Notes under the pieces: model-generated | Database searches by the model: none | Told to the model about the DNA's origin: nothing | The model's input: the letters and a program-made list of their open reading frames with translations, nothing else | DNA from: Streptomyces sp. HNM0574 | GTDB taxonomy: Bacteria; Actinomycetota; Actinomycetes; Streptomycetales; Streptomycetaceae | DNA: 64,000 nt | NCBI RefSeq assembly: GCF_012726235.1 | Contig: NZ_JAASAH010000001.1 | Coordinates: 248,001-312,000, forward strand | Direction: 5' to 3' | Made by a program: the position numbers and the translations under genes | Shown here: one piece after another, positions 16,503 through 24,697 of the stretch | Layout: the number at the start of each line of letters is the position of its first letter | How positions within the stretch are numbered: position 1 is the stretch's first letter

Positions 16503-17654
16503 TCAGGGGCCCTTCTGGAGGCCCGCGTCGTCCACGGGCGGCCTGCCGTCGTCCCGCAGCACCGCGTTGAGCGGCCGCAGGTCGTAGATCCCGTCGATCC
16601 GGTCGGAGTCCGCGAGGCCGGTGGCCTCCGCGTGCTCGGCCTGCCGCTTGAGCGTCGAGGCCAGCGGGTCGTCGGTGATCTCGATGTTCCGGAACGCGCG
16701 GTCCAGGACGGGGCGCGGCAGGGGCTTGCCCGCGTCCCGCTCCAGCGCGGTGTTGAGCCGCTCCTTCGCCTCCGAAGGGTGCGCGCGGATCCACGCGTTG
16801 GTGCGCACGGAACCGCGGAGCACCGCCTCGACGGCGTCGGGGTGCTCCTTCAGGAAGTCCTGCCGCACCACCAGATGCGTGGTGACGAACCGGCCCTCGT
16901 CCCAGAGCTCCTTCTCGTCCAGCAGCACCTTGCCGCCCTTCGCGACGAGTGCCGAGGCGGTCGGCTCCGGGACCCAGGCCCCGTCCACCCCGCCCTGCTG
17001 GAAGGTCGTCGGGATCTCCTTGTTGTCCTGGCGGAGGACGGAGACGTCGCCCTCGCCGGTCCGCGCGTCGACCTTCAGGCCCCGCTCGGCGAGGTGGTGG
17101 AGCAGCGCCACGTCCTGGGTGTTGCCGAGCTGCGGGGTGGCGATCCGCTTGCCCTTCAGGTCGTCCGCCGACTTCACCCGGTCCGGGTCGACGACGAGCG
17201 AGGCGCCGCCGGAGGTGGCACCGGAGACGATCCGCAGGTTCTTCCCGCGCGCCTGGAGATAGCCGTTGACCGTCGGCGAGGGACCGACCCACGCCATGTC
17301 CACGGCCTTGGCGTTGAGCGCCTCCACCGCGGAGGGGCCGGCGTTGAACACCTGCGTGGTGACCCGGGTGCCGCCCAGCTCCTCGGGGATCGCACCGCCG
17401 GTACGCAGCCCCACCAGGGGCGTCGCGTGTGTGACGTTCGCGAAGTAGCCCAGCCGCACCTGGTCGAGACCGTCCGTCTTCGGCCCCTTGCCCGGCGCGG
17501 GCCCGCCGCTGTCGGGGACCGGCTTCGAGCCGTAGCCGCAGCCGGTGAGCAGCAGCGGAACGGTGACCAGGGCGACGGCCGCCACGAGGGCGCGCACGGG
17601 ACGTGCGAGCCGCGGAGGGCGGCGGGACGGTCGGGATCGGCCTGGTGCGGTCAC
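16503..17654 (-). CDS. ssuA: Sulfonate ABC transporter substrate-binding lipoprotein (SsuA)
   Basis: A 383-residue binding protein with a basic N-terminus, a hydrophobic stretch (ALVAAVALVTVPLLLTGC) and a lipobox Cys. Ligand-binding features include LGYFANVTHATPLVGL, WVGPSPTVNGYLQARG and IATPQLGNTQDVALLHHL. GTG at 17654 follows GAGGACC. It lies upstream of ssuB and ssuC on the minus strand, 134 bp before ssuB. It differs clearly from the binding protein at 2594-3613, so the genome region holds two separate sulfonate importers. Confidence 0.9.
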   Translation of the reverse strand: MTAPGRSRPSRRPPRLARPVRALVAAVALVTVPLLLTGCGYGSKPVPDSGGPAPGKGPKTDGLDQVRLGYFANVTHATPLVGLRTGGAIPEELGGTRVTTQVFNAGPSAVEALNAKAVDMAWVGPSPTVNGYLQARGKNLRIVSGATSGGASLVVDPDRVKSADDLKGKRIATPQLGNTQDVALLHHLAERGLKVDARTGEGDVSVLRQDNKEIPTTFQQGGVDGAWVPEPTASALVAKGGKVLLDEKELWDEGRFVTTHLVVRQDFLKEHPDAVEAVLRGSVRTNAWIRAHPSEAKERLNTALERDAGKPLPRPVLDRAFRNIEITDDPLASTLKRQAEHAEATGLADSDRIDGIYDLRPLNAVLRDDGRPPVDDAGLQKGP

Positions 17655-17962
17655 GGGGCGGGTCCTCTCAGCGGGGCGGGCGGTACGGCGGCGGGCGCGA
17701 GGGATGACGGGCGACGCCGGTGCGGGCGGCGGCCGTTGACGGCACCGGCGACGCCTGAGACGTCACCGGCACCGCCGTCGCCCTCGGCGGCACGGTCAGC
17801 GGCAGCATCGGCCGACCCCGCCCTGGCCGCTGCCGCGCATCCCGCTGCCGATCCGGCCGCCGGTCTGGTCGAACGTGGAGAAGACCTCCGTGGAGAGCAG
17901 CCTCCTCCCGGAGTTCCGCGCCCCCGGCACGCAACCCCGACCGCTCGCCGCCGCCCGCATGC
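17655..17962. other. Gap of 308 bp between cysN and ssuA with no gene seen
   Basis: No credible coding frame, no cysteine leader peptide of the HVDL type and no strong terminator was found here. Frames open on the minus strand are Arg/Pro-rich and lack a start with a ribosome binding site. The downstream ssuABC genes may be read from cysN or from an unrecognised promoter in this gap. Confidence 0.5.
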
Positions 17963-19333
17963 TCAGAAGTCCCAGCCGTCGTCGTCCGCGCCGCCGGCCT
18001 CGTCCGCCGCTTCGCGGGCGCCCTGCGCGGCGTCGGCGAAGGCGCGGCCCGCCATGCCGGCGGTGAGCGTGGTGCCGTCGGAGGGGTCGATCAGGAGGAA
18101 GGAACCGGTGCGCCGCGAGTCGGTGTAGTGGTCCACGGGCAGCGGTTCGGCCGTGCGCACCACCACCCGGCCGATGTCGTTGGCCTCCAGCGCACCCGGC
18201 TCCGGGTGCTGGGAGAGGTCGTCGAGGGTGAGCCGGGAGGGGATCTCCTTGACGATCGCCTTGACCGTCCGGGTGGTGTGCTTCAGCAGCACCCGCGCCC
18301 CCGGCCGCAGCGGGCTGTCGGAGAGGTGGCACACGGTCGCGGTCAGGTCCTGGGTGGGACGCACGGCCGCGTCCACCGGGACGATCATGTCGCCCCGGGA
18401 GATGTCGAGTTCGTCCTCCAGCAGGACGGTCACCGACTGCGGCGCCCACGCCTCGTCGACCGACTGACCCAGTGCGTCGATTCCGGCGATGACGGAGGTG
18501 CGGCCCGAGGGCAGCACGGTGACCTCCTGGCCGACCCGGAGCACGCCCGAGGCGACCTGGCCCGCGTAGCCGCGGTAGTCCGGGTGCTCGGCTGTCTGCG
18601 GGCGGATCACGTACTGGACGGGGAAGCGCGCGGGGTCCTCGCCCGGGTCGTCGGTGACGGCGACGGTCTCCAGGTGCTCCAGCACCGTCGGCCCGCCGTA
18701 CCAGTCCATGTGCGCCGAGGGCGTCACCACGTTGTCGCCGACCAGCGCCGAGATGGGGACGGCGGTCACCTCGGGGACGCCGAGCGAGGCGGCGTACTCG
18801 GTGAACTCCCGCGCGATACGGGCGAACACGGCCTCCTCGTAGTCCACCAGGTCCATCTTGTTGACGGCCAGGACGACGTGCGGCACCCGCAGCAGCGCGG
18901 CCACGGCGGCGTGCCGCCGGGTCTGCTCCACCACGCCGTTGCGGGCGTCCACCAGGACGACGGCCAGCTCGGCGGTGGAGGCTCCGGTGACCATGTTCCG
19001 GGTGTACTGCACGTGGCCCGGGGTGTCGGCCAGGATGAACCGCCGCTTGGGCGTGGCGAAGTAGCGGTAGGCGACATCGATGGTGATGCCCTGCTCCCGC
19101 TCGGCGCGCAGCCCGTCGGTGAGCAGCGCCAGGTCCGGCGCGTCCTGACCGCGGCCGAGGGAGGCGCGTTCGACGGCCTCCAACTGGTCGGAGAGGACGG
19201 ACTTGGAGTCGTGCAGCAGCCGGCCGACGAGGGTCGACTTGCCGTCGTCGACGCTGCCCGCCGTGGCGAAGCGCAGCAGGGAGGTGGCGGCCAGGGCGTC
19301 CGCCACCGCGGGGGTGGTCTCGGATGCGGTCAT
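17963..19333 (-). CDS. cysN: Sulfate adenylyltransferase GTPase subunit (CysN)
   Basis: A 456-residue EF-Tu-like GTPase that drives ATP sulfurylase to make adenosine 5'-phosphosulfate. G1 is AGSVDDGKSTLVGRLL, switch regions include EREQGITIDVAYRYF, G3 is LADTPGHVQYTRNM, and G4 is AVNKMDLVDY. Beta-barrel domains follow. There is no C-terminal APS kinase fusion, consistent with the separate cysC. The start lies 2 nt after the cysD stop codon. Length fits stand-alone CysN. Confidence 0.95.
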   Translation of the reverse strand: MTASETTPAVADALAATSLLRFATAGSVDDGKSTLVGRLLHDSKSVLSDQLEAVERASLGRGQDAPDLALLTDGLRAEREQGITIDVAYRYFATPKRRFILADTPGHVQYTRNMVTGASTAELAVVLVDARNGVVEQTRRHAAVAALLRVPHVVLAVNKMDLVDYEEAVFARIAREFTEYAASLGVPEVTAVPISALVGDNVVTPSAHMDWYGGPTVLEHLETVAVTDDPGEDPARFPVQYVIRPQTAEHPDYRGYAGQVASGVLRVGQEVTVLPSGRTSVIAGIDALGQSVDEAWAPQSVTVLLEDELDISRGDMIVPVDAAVRPTQDLTATVCHLSDSPLRPGARVLLKHTTRTVKAIVKEIPSRLTLDDLSQHPEPGALEANDIGRVVVRTAEPLPVDHYTDSRRTGSFLLIDPSDGTTLTAGMAGRAFADAAQGAREAADEAGGADDDGWDF

Positions 19334-19335
19334 GA

Positions 19336-20277
19336 TCAGAAGTACCCCTCGCGCTTGCGGTCTTCCATGGCGGCCTCGGAGAGCTTGTCGTCGGCCCGGG
19401 TGGCACCCCGTTCGGTCAGCCGGGACGCGGCGATCTCCGTGATGACCTTCTCGATGGTGTCGGCGTCCGAATCCACGGCGCCGGTGCAGGACATGTCGCC
19501 GACCGTGCGGTAGCGCACCTGCCGCGTCTCGACCGACTCCGCACCCGCCGGACCGCCCCACTCGCCCGGAGCGAGCCACATGCCGTTCCGGGAGAACACC
19601 TCACGCCGGTGCGCGTAGTAGATCTCGGGGAGGTCGATCTTCTCGCGGGCGATGTACTGCCACACGTCCAGCTCGGTCCAGTTGGAGAGCGGGAAGACGC
19701 GGACGTGCTCGCCGGGGGAGTGGCGGCCGTTGTACAGCTGCCACAGCTCGGGCCGCTGCCGGCGCGGGTCCCAGCCGCCGAACTCGTCCCGCAGCGAGAA
19801 CACCCGCTCCTTGGCGCGGGCCTTCTCCTCGTCCCGCCGGCCGCCGCCGAAGACGGCGTCGTACCGTCCGGTGCCGATCGCGTCGAGCAGCGGCACCGTC
19901 TGGAGCGGGTTGCGGGTGCCGTCCGGGCGCTCCTTCAGCTCGCCCCGGTCGATGAAGTCCTGGACGGAGGCGACATGGAGGCGCAGTCCGTGCTCCGCCA
20001 CCACCCGGTCCCGGTACTCGATGACCTCGGGAAAGTTGTGGCCCGTGTCCACGTGCAGCAGCCCGAACGGCACCGGCGCCGGCTGGAACGCCTTCAGCGC
20101 CAGGTGCAGCATCACGATGGAGTCCTTGCCGCCGGAGAAAAGGATCACCGGCCGCTCGAACTCGCCCGCCACCTCACGGAAGATGTGCACACCCTCCGAC
20201 TCCAGCGCGTCCAGGTGCGACAGCGCGTAGGGATCGCCGGTGTCCTGCGGCGCGGTGGTCACGCTCGCGTCGCTCAT
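19336..20277 (-). CDS. cysD: Sulfate adenylyltransferase catalytic subunit (CysD)
   Basis: A 313-residue PP-loop protein that forms APS from sulfate and ATP together with CysN. The PP-loop is ILFSGGKDSIVMLHLALKAF near residue 45; HVDTGHNFPEVIEYRDR and VFGGGRRDEEKARAKERVFS are family hallmarks. The ending EDRKREGYF is the usual CysD C-terminus. It overlaps cysC by 4 bp and sits immediately before cysN. Confidence 0.96.
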   Translation of the reverse strand: MSDASVTTAPQDTGDPYALSHLDALESEGVHIFREVAGEFERPVILFSGGKDSIVMLHLALKAFQPAPVPFGLLHVDTGHNFPEVIEYRDRVVAEHGLRLHVASVQDFIDRGELKERPDGTRNPLQTVPLLDAIGTGRYDAVFGGGRRDEEKARAKERVFSLRDEFGGWDPRRQRPELWQLYNGRHSPGEHVRVFPLSNWTELDVWQYIAREKIDLPEIYYAHRREVFSRNGMWLAPGEWGGPAGAESVETRQVRYRTVGDMSCTGAVDSDADTIEKVITEIAASRLTERGATRADDKLSEAAMEDRKREGYF

Positions 20278-20864
20278 GCCAGTCCCCTCTCGGTGAGCAG
20301 CGCGTACAGCGCCGCCGCGGATTCCTCGACGCTCTGCCGGTGGGTCTCGATCCGCAGGTCGGGGACCCGGGGCGGCTCGTACGGGTCGTCGACGCCGGTC
20401 AGTCCGGCGATCTCACCCGCCGCCTGCCGCGCGTACAGGCCCTTCACGTCCCGCTCGGAGCACACGTCGACCGGGGTGGCCACGTGCACCTCCAGATAGC
20501 CGGTTCCCTCGGCCTGGTGCCGCTTGCGCACCGCCTCGCGACTGTCCTCGTACGGGGCGATCACCGGGACGAGCACCTTCACGCCCTGGGACGCCAGCAG
20601 TTCGGCGACGAAGCCGATGCGCTGCACGTTGGTGTCGCGGTCCTCGCGGGAGAAGCCCAGGCCCGCGGAGAGGAAGGTGCGGATCTCGTCGCCGTCCAGC
20701 ACCTCCGTCCGGTGGCCCTCGGCGGCCAGCCGCTCGGCCAGCGCCGTCGCGATCGTCGTCTTGCCCGCGCTGGGCAGACCCGTCAGCCACACCGTGGCCC
20801 CCGTGTCCGCGCGGACCGACGTCTCGGTCATCTCCTGCTCCCTGCTCACTGTCTCTTCGCTCAT
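20274..20864 (-). CDS. cysC: Adenylylsulfate kinase (CysC)
   Basis: A 196-residue APS kinase that phosphorylates APS to PAPS. The P-loop is LTGLPSAGKTTIATAL, then LDGDEIRTFLSAGLGFSREDRDTNVQRIGFVA, and the lid region has VHVATPVDVCSERDVKGLYARQAAGEI. The ATG at 20864 follows GGGAGAG; an internal ATG at codon 12 (MTETSV) is also preceded by a GGGAG and would match a shorter family start. It overlaps cysD and follows cysH on the minus strand. Confidence 0.94.
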   Translation of the reverse strand: MSEETVSREQEMTETSVRADTGATVWLTGLPSAGKTTIATALAERLAAEGHRTEVLDGDEIRTFLSAGLGFSREDRDTNVQRIGFVAELLASQGVKVLVPVIAPYEDSREAVRKRHQAEGTGYLEVHVATPVDVCSERDVKGLYARQAAGEIAGLTGVDDPYEPPRVPDLRIETHRQSVEESAAALYALLTERGLA

Positions 20865-20931
20865 CTGCTCTCCCGGTCCTCTGTCCAGGCACCGACTGGG
20901 GCACCGCGCCTCACCGCGCGGGACGCACCGG

Positions 20932-21639
20932 TCAGAGGTGGAGTCCGCACTCGCGCTTGCCGGTCCCCGCCCAGCGGCCGGCGCGGGCGTCCTCTCCGTC
21001 CCGTACCCGGCGGGTGCACGGGGCGCATCCGACGGAGGCGTAGCCGTCGGAGAGCAACGGATTGGTGAGGACGCCGTTTTCGGCCACGTACGCGTCCACG
21101 TCGTCCTGCGTCCAGCGGGCGATCGGGGACACCTTGACCTTCTGCCGCTTCTCGTCCCAGCCGACGACCGGGGTGTTCGCCCGGGTCGGGGACTCGTCGC
21201 GGCGCAGGCCGGTGGCCCAGGCCGTGTAGCCCTCCAGGCCCTCCCGCAGCGGCTGCACCTTCCGCAGCGCGCAGCAGAGGTCCGGATCGCGGTCGTGCAG
21301 CTTCGGCCCGTACTGGGCGTCCTGTTCGGCCACGGTCTGCCGCGGCGTCAGCGTGATCACCTCGACGTCCATGACGGCGGCGACGGCGTCCCGCGTCCCG
21401 ATGGTCTCCGGGAAGTGGTAACCGGTGTCGAGGAAGACGACCGGAACCCCGGGGAAGGCCCGCGAGGCGAGGTGCGCCACGACCGCGTCCTCCATGGACG
21501 AGGTGACGCAGAAGCCCTTGCCGAAGGTGCCGGCCGCCCAGCGCAGGATGTCCGGCGCCGGGGCCTCCTCCAGTTCGCGGCCCGCTTCCTCGGCGAGCTG
21601 CCGCAACTCCTGTGCCGTGTACTCCCGCACGGTCGTCAT
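20932..21639 (-). CDS. cysH: Assimilatory APS reductase (CysH, iron-sulfur type)
   Basis: A 235-residue reductase of the PP-loop family with the Cys pairs Cys122-Cys123 (DLCCALRKV) and Cys205/Cys208 (GCAPCTRRV), which ligate a [4Fe-4S] cluster. The catalytic Cys231 lies in the C-terminal ECGLHL. The cluster cysteines mark an enzyme acting on APS rather than PAPS; it yields sulfite for the reductase upstream. The ATG at 21639 overlaps the small gene before it by 4 bp. A longer frame reading to 22044 adds sequence that belongs to the sulfite reductase gene in another frame. Confidence 0.94.
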   Translation of the reverse strand: MTTVREYTAQELRQLAEEAGRELEEAPAPDILRWAAGTFGKGFCVTSSMEDAVVAHLASRAFPGVPVVFLDTGYHFPETIGTRDAVAAVMDVEVITLTPRQTVAEQDAQYGPKLHDRDPDLCCALRKVQPLREGLEGYTAWATGLRRDESPTRANTPVVGWDEKRQKVKVSPIARWTQDDVDAYVAENGVLTNPLLSDGYASVGCAPCTRRVRDGEDARAGRWAGTGKRECGLHL

Positions 21640-21839
21640 GACGCGCGTCCCCCTTCCGGTGCATCCGGGACCCGCTGTGCGAGCCCCTTGCTGAGCAGGC
21701 CGAGGAAGGACAGCGCGAACGCGCGGTTGCACGCGGCGCACTCCCACGCGGCACCCTTCCCGCGCGCGTCCGCCTCGGACGGGCGCAGGTCCTCGTCGCC
21801 GCAGTACGGGCAGTGGAACGGGGCGGCACGCTCGCTCAT
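21636..21839 (-). CDS. Small zinc-ribbon-like protein between sulfite reductase and cysH
   Basis: A 67-residue protein with two CxxC knuckles, CPYCGDEDL near residue 10 and CAACNRAF near 34, followed by a helix (ALSFLGLLSKGLAQRV). The spacing suits a zinc ribbon or a small electron-transfer metal site. It overlaps both neighbours by 4 bp, so its expression is tied to sulfite reductase and APS reductase. Streptomycete sulfur clusters have a small protein in this position, and corynebacteria have the ferredoxin-like CysX there; whether they are equivalent is not known. A role in electron delivery to either reductase is inference. Confidence 0.85.
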   Translation of the reverse strand: MSERAAPFHCPYCGDEDLRPSEADARGKGAAWECAACNRAFALSFLGLLSKGLAQRVPDAPEGGRAS

Positions 21840-23533
21840 TTGAGGGCACCTTCCTCGGCGCGGGCCGCCCACTGCGCGAAGCGTTCGCCGTCCTCGCGCT
21901 GTGCGTCGAAATTACGCAGCACCCGCTCGATGTAGTCGGGCAGTTCGTCGGCGGTGACCTTGAGTCCGCGGACCTTCCGGCCGAACCCGGGCTCCAGCCC
22001 GAGGGAGCCGCCCAGGTGCACCTGGTAGCCCTCCACCTGCTCACCGTCGGAGTTGGTGACCAGCTGGCCCTTGAGGCCGATGTCCGCGACCTGGATGCGG
22101 GCGCAGGAGTTGGGGCAGCCGTTGAGGTTGATCGTCACCGGCTGGTCGAACTCCGGGAGCCTGCGCTCCAGTTCGTCGATGAGGGACGCGCCGCGGCCCT
22201 TGGTCTCGACGATGGCGAGCTTGCAGAACTCCAGTCCGGTGCAGGCCATGGTGCCGCGCCGGAAGACGGAGGGCCGCGCCGAGAGGTCCAGCGCCTCCAG
22301 CCCGTCGATCAGCGACTCGACCTGGTCCTCCGCCACGTCGAGCACGATCATCTTCTGCTCGGCGGTGGTGCGGACGCGGCCGGAACCGTGCGCCTCGGCC
22401 AGGTCGGCGATCTTCGTCAGCTTGGAGCCGTCGACCCGTCCGACCCGGGCGGCGAACCCGACGTAGAACCGGCCGTCCTGCTGCCGGTGCACGCCGATGT
22501 GGTCGCGCCACTGCTGGACGGGCTTCTCGGGCGCGGGGCCGTCGGCGAGCTTGCGCAGCAGGTACTCGTCCTCCAGCACCTGACGGAACTTCTCGGGGCC
22601 CCAGTCGGCGACGAGGAACTTGATCCGGGCGCGGGTGCGCAGGCGCCGGTAGCCGTAGTCGCGGAAGATCGACACGATGCCCTCGTGCACGTCCGCGACG
22701 TCCTCCAGCGGCACCCAGGCGCCCAGCCGGACACCGATCTTGGGGTTGGTGGAGAGGCCGCCGCCGACCCAGACGTCGAACCCGGGCCCGTGGTCGGGGT
22801 GTTGGACGCCGACGAAGGCGACGTCGTTGATCTCGTGCGCCACGTCGAGCAGCGGCGAGCCGGAGATCGCGGTCTTGAACTTGCGGGGCAGGTTCGAGTA
22901 CGCGGGGTTGCCGACGACGCGGCGGTGCACCTCCTCGACGGCGGGCGTGCCGTCGATGATCTCGTCGGCCGCGATGCCGGCGACGGGCGAGCCGAGGATG
23001 ACGCGCGGGGTGTCGCCGCACGCCTCCGTGGTGGACAGGCCGACGCCCTCCAGGCGGCGCCAGATCTCCGGCATGTCCTCGACGCGGATCCAGTGGTACT
23101 GGATGTTCTGCCGGTCGGTGATGTCGGCGGTGCCGCGGGCGAACTCCTGCGAGATGTCGCCGATGACGCGCAGCTGCTGGGTGGTCAGCTGGCCGCCGTC
23201 GATCCGGACGCGCAGCATGAAGTGCTCGTCGTCCAGCTCCTCCGGCTCCAGCACGGCGGTCTTGCCGCCGGAGATCCCGGGCTTGCGCTGGGTGTAGAGG
23301 CCCCACCAGCGCATCCGGCCGCGCAGGTCGGCCGGGTCGATCGAGTCGAAGCCGCGGTGCGCGTAGATCGTCTCAATGCGTGTCCGCACATTGAGACCGT
23401 CGTCGTCCTTCTTCGTCTGCTCGTTGCCGTTCAGGGGCGTCATGTGCCCGGCAGCCCACTGGCCCTCGCCGCGGTGGCGTCCGGCCTTCCGGCGGGTCGG
23501 TGCGGAAGCGGGTTGCTTGGGGGTATCGGCCAT
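21836..23533 (-). CDS. Ferredoxin-dependent sulfite reductase (SirA/NirA family)
   Basis: A 565-residue sirohaem and [4Fe-4S] enzyme reducing sulfite to sulfide. The cluster ligands are in the pairs CTGLEFCKLA and NLNGCPNSCARIQVAD near the C-terminal half. Other hallmarks are GLYTQRKPG, ITDRQNIQYHWIRVEDMPEIWRRL, TTEACGDTPRVILGSPVAG and VGGGLSTNPK; the Tyr and Cys of GLYTQ and EACGD correspond to the cross-linked pair reported in mycobacterial SirA. Length matches that enzyme (about 560). The context, with APS reductase and sirohydrochlorin chelatase, favours sulfite over nitrite. ATG at 23533 follows GAAGGA at a slightly long distance. Confidence 0.93.
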   Translation of the reverse strand: MADTPKQPASAPTRRKAGRHRGEGQWAAGHMTPLNGNEQTKKDDDGLNVRTRIETIYAHRGFDSIDPADLRGRMRWWGLYTQRKPGISGGKTAVLEPEELDDEHFMLRVRIDGGQLTTQQLRVIGDISQEFARGTADITDRQNIQYHWIRVEDMPEIWRRLEGVGLSTTEACGDTPRVILGSPVAGIAADEIIDGTPAVEEVHRRVVGNPAYSNLPRKFKTAISGSPLLDVAHEINDVAFVGVQHPDHGPGFDVWVGGGLSTNPKIGVRLGAWVPLEDVADVHEGIVSIFRDYGYRRLRTRARIKFLVADWGPEKFRQVLEDEYLLRKLADGPAPEKPVQQWRDHIGVHRQQDGRFYVGFAARVGRVDGSKLTKIADLAEAHGSGRVRTTAEQKMIVLDVAEDQVESLIDGLEALDLSARPSVFRRGTMACTGLEFCKLAIVETKGRGASLIDELERRLPEFDQPVTINLNGCPNSCARIQVADIGLKGQLVTNSDGEQVEGYQVHLGGSLGLEPGFGRKVRGLKVTADELPDYIERVLRNFDAQREDGERFAQWAARAEEGALK

Positions 23534-23572
23534 GGCGGTGTGGTCCTTCGGGCAGGCGGGGGCAGTCATCGG

Positions 23573-23682
23573 GCAGGCGAGCAGGCAGGACCTGCCTCGG
23601 CCGGTGCGGGACACGGAAAGCGGCACACGTGTCCCCCGGCGAGGGAACTGCGGGAAATCAGGAGGCAGGAGCGCTCGCCTGC
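23573..23682 (-). promoter_or_regulatory. Possible attenuator between the cysteine leader and sulfite reductase
   Basis: Distant complementary 9-mers GCAGGCGAG (23573-23581) and CTCGCCTGC (23674-23682) can pair around the whole interval. Local alternatives include GGCAGG/CCTGCC at 23584-23596 and GGGACAC/GTGTCCC at 23608-23635. The long pairing and the local hairpins share or enclose bases, as in transcription attenuators. It lies directly after the leader peptide on the minus strand. Confidence 0.4.
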
Positions 23683-23722
23683 GACAGTGCGGGCGGCTCG
23701 GAAAACGGCGGTGCTGGGACTG

Positions 23723-23806
23723 TCAGCCCGCCAGACAGATGGCGCTGGACATGCGGCCCAGGTCGACGTGGCGTCGACTCACCAAGGCAATTCCGGCGCG
23801 AGACAT
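23723..23806 (-). CDS. Putative 27-aa cysteine leader peptide of the sulfite reductase operon
   Basis: ATG at 23806 to TGA at 23725-23723 encodes 27 residues containing RRHVDLGRMSSAICLAG. It shares RxHVDLxR and SAIC, and the total length, with the peptide at 2224-2307. The single late Cys codon is suited to ribosome stalling when cysteinyl-tRNA is scarce. A promoter candidate ends about 32 nt upstream. No strong ribosome binding site is seen; a GTG eight codons in is an alternative start and keeps the conserved part. The gap to the sulfite reductase start is 189 nt and contains competing inverted repeats. Confidence 0.72.
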   Translation of the reverse strand: MSRAGIALVSRRHVDLGRMSSAICLAG

Positions 23807-23844
23807 GACGGAAGCGTTGCACGGGCGTGAGACGGCAGTCCACC

Positions 23845-23874
23845 ATTATCCAGAATGCGAAACAGAAAATCTCA
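23845..23874 (-). promoter_or_regulatory. Candidate promoter for the sulfite reductase leader
   Basis: Read on the minus strand, GATAAT (23850-23845) is a good -10 box in an unusually AT-rich stretch. TGAGAT (23874-23869), 18 bp upstream, is a weak -35. The predicted transcript starts near 23838 and would include the leader peptide. Confidence 0.5.
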
Positions 23875-24013
23875 CATACAGAGATCCTGTGGCTTCGGTC
23901 ACATCTGCCGCACGCCCCCTTGTGCCCTCACCGGAAGCGCGCAACGGGCCCTGAAGTGCGGGGTGTTCGGCGCTCCTCCCGGCCGCCGGACGGCCCCGGA
24001 CGGGAACGCGCGC

Positions 24014-24053
24014 GGGCCCGCCGGGGCGCCGTGCGGCGGCCTCCGGCGGGCCC
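24014..24053. terminator. Hairpin terminator after the GNAT gene
   Basis: 11-bp arms, GGGCCCGCCGG at 24014-24024 and CCGGCGGGCCC at 24043-24053, with an 18-nt GC-rich loop. It lies just after the minus-strand GNAT gene. Confidence 0.7.
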
Positions 24054-24064
24054 GGAAAGAGGCG

Positions 24065-24697
24065 TCAGGCGTGGGCGCCGGGCCAGGGGCCCGGGGTCCG
24101 GAGCAGCGGCTCCTCGCCGGTCTCCGTCGCGAAGAGGCGGAAGCCGCGCCGCTGGTAGTTGCCCATCGCGTGCTCCCCGTCCTTGCTGCAGGTGTGCACC
24201 CACACCCGGCGGGTCGGGGTGCGGCCCTGGACGCGCTCGCCCATGTCCCAGGCGCGGGCCGTCCCTTGGGACAGCAGATGGCCGCCGAGCCCGCGGCCCC
24301 GGAAGGCGGGGAGCAGCCCGAAGTAGCTGATCTCCACCGTCCCGGCCCGCTGGGTCTGCGAGCCGTCCAGTTCGATGAAACCGGCCGGGGTCCCGTGCAC
24401 GTGGGCGACCCAGGTCTCCACGCCGGGACGGCCGAGGAACTCGGCCCACTGCGCGTACGTCCACGGCAGCCGGTCGGTCCAGGTGACGTCGCCGCCGGCG
24501 GCCGTGTAGAGGAAGCGGCTGAACTCGGGGCTGGGCACCCCGGCGCGTTCGATCCGTATTCCGGACGCGTCGTCCGGCATGCGGGCCGGGACGAGGTCGT
24601 CCGGGGACGTCTGCTCCAGCGACCAGGTCGTCACCGTCAGCGTCGCCGCGCCCGCCGCGTTCTCCGTGCTGTCGATCCCGTTCATGCCGTTCATCAT
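24065..24697 (-). CDS. GNAT family N-acetyltransferase
   Basis: A 210-residue acetyltransferase. The acetyl-CoA-binding stretch is ISYFGLLPAFRGRGLGGHLLSQGTARAWD, followed by VWVHTCSKDGEHAMGNYQRRGFRLF, which has the tandem Asn-Tyr and RGF end seen in many GNATs. The ATG at 24697 overlaps the stop of the ABC-class ATPase gene (ATGA), so the two are translated together. Substrate unknown. About 55 N-terminal residues precede the fold. Confidence 0.85.
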   Translation of the reverse strand: MMNGMNGIDSTENAAGAATLTVTTWSLEQTSPDDLVPARMPDDASGIRIERAGVPSPEFSRFLYTAAGGDVTWTDRLPWTYAQWAEFLGRPGVETWVAHVHGTPAGFIELDGSQTQRAGTVEISYFGLLPAFRGRGLGGHLLSQGTARAWDMGERVQGRTPTRRVWVHTCSKDGEHAMGNYQRRGFRLFATETGEEPLLRTPGPWPGAHA

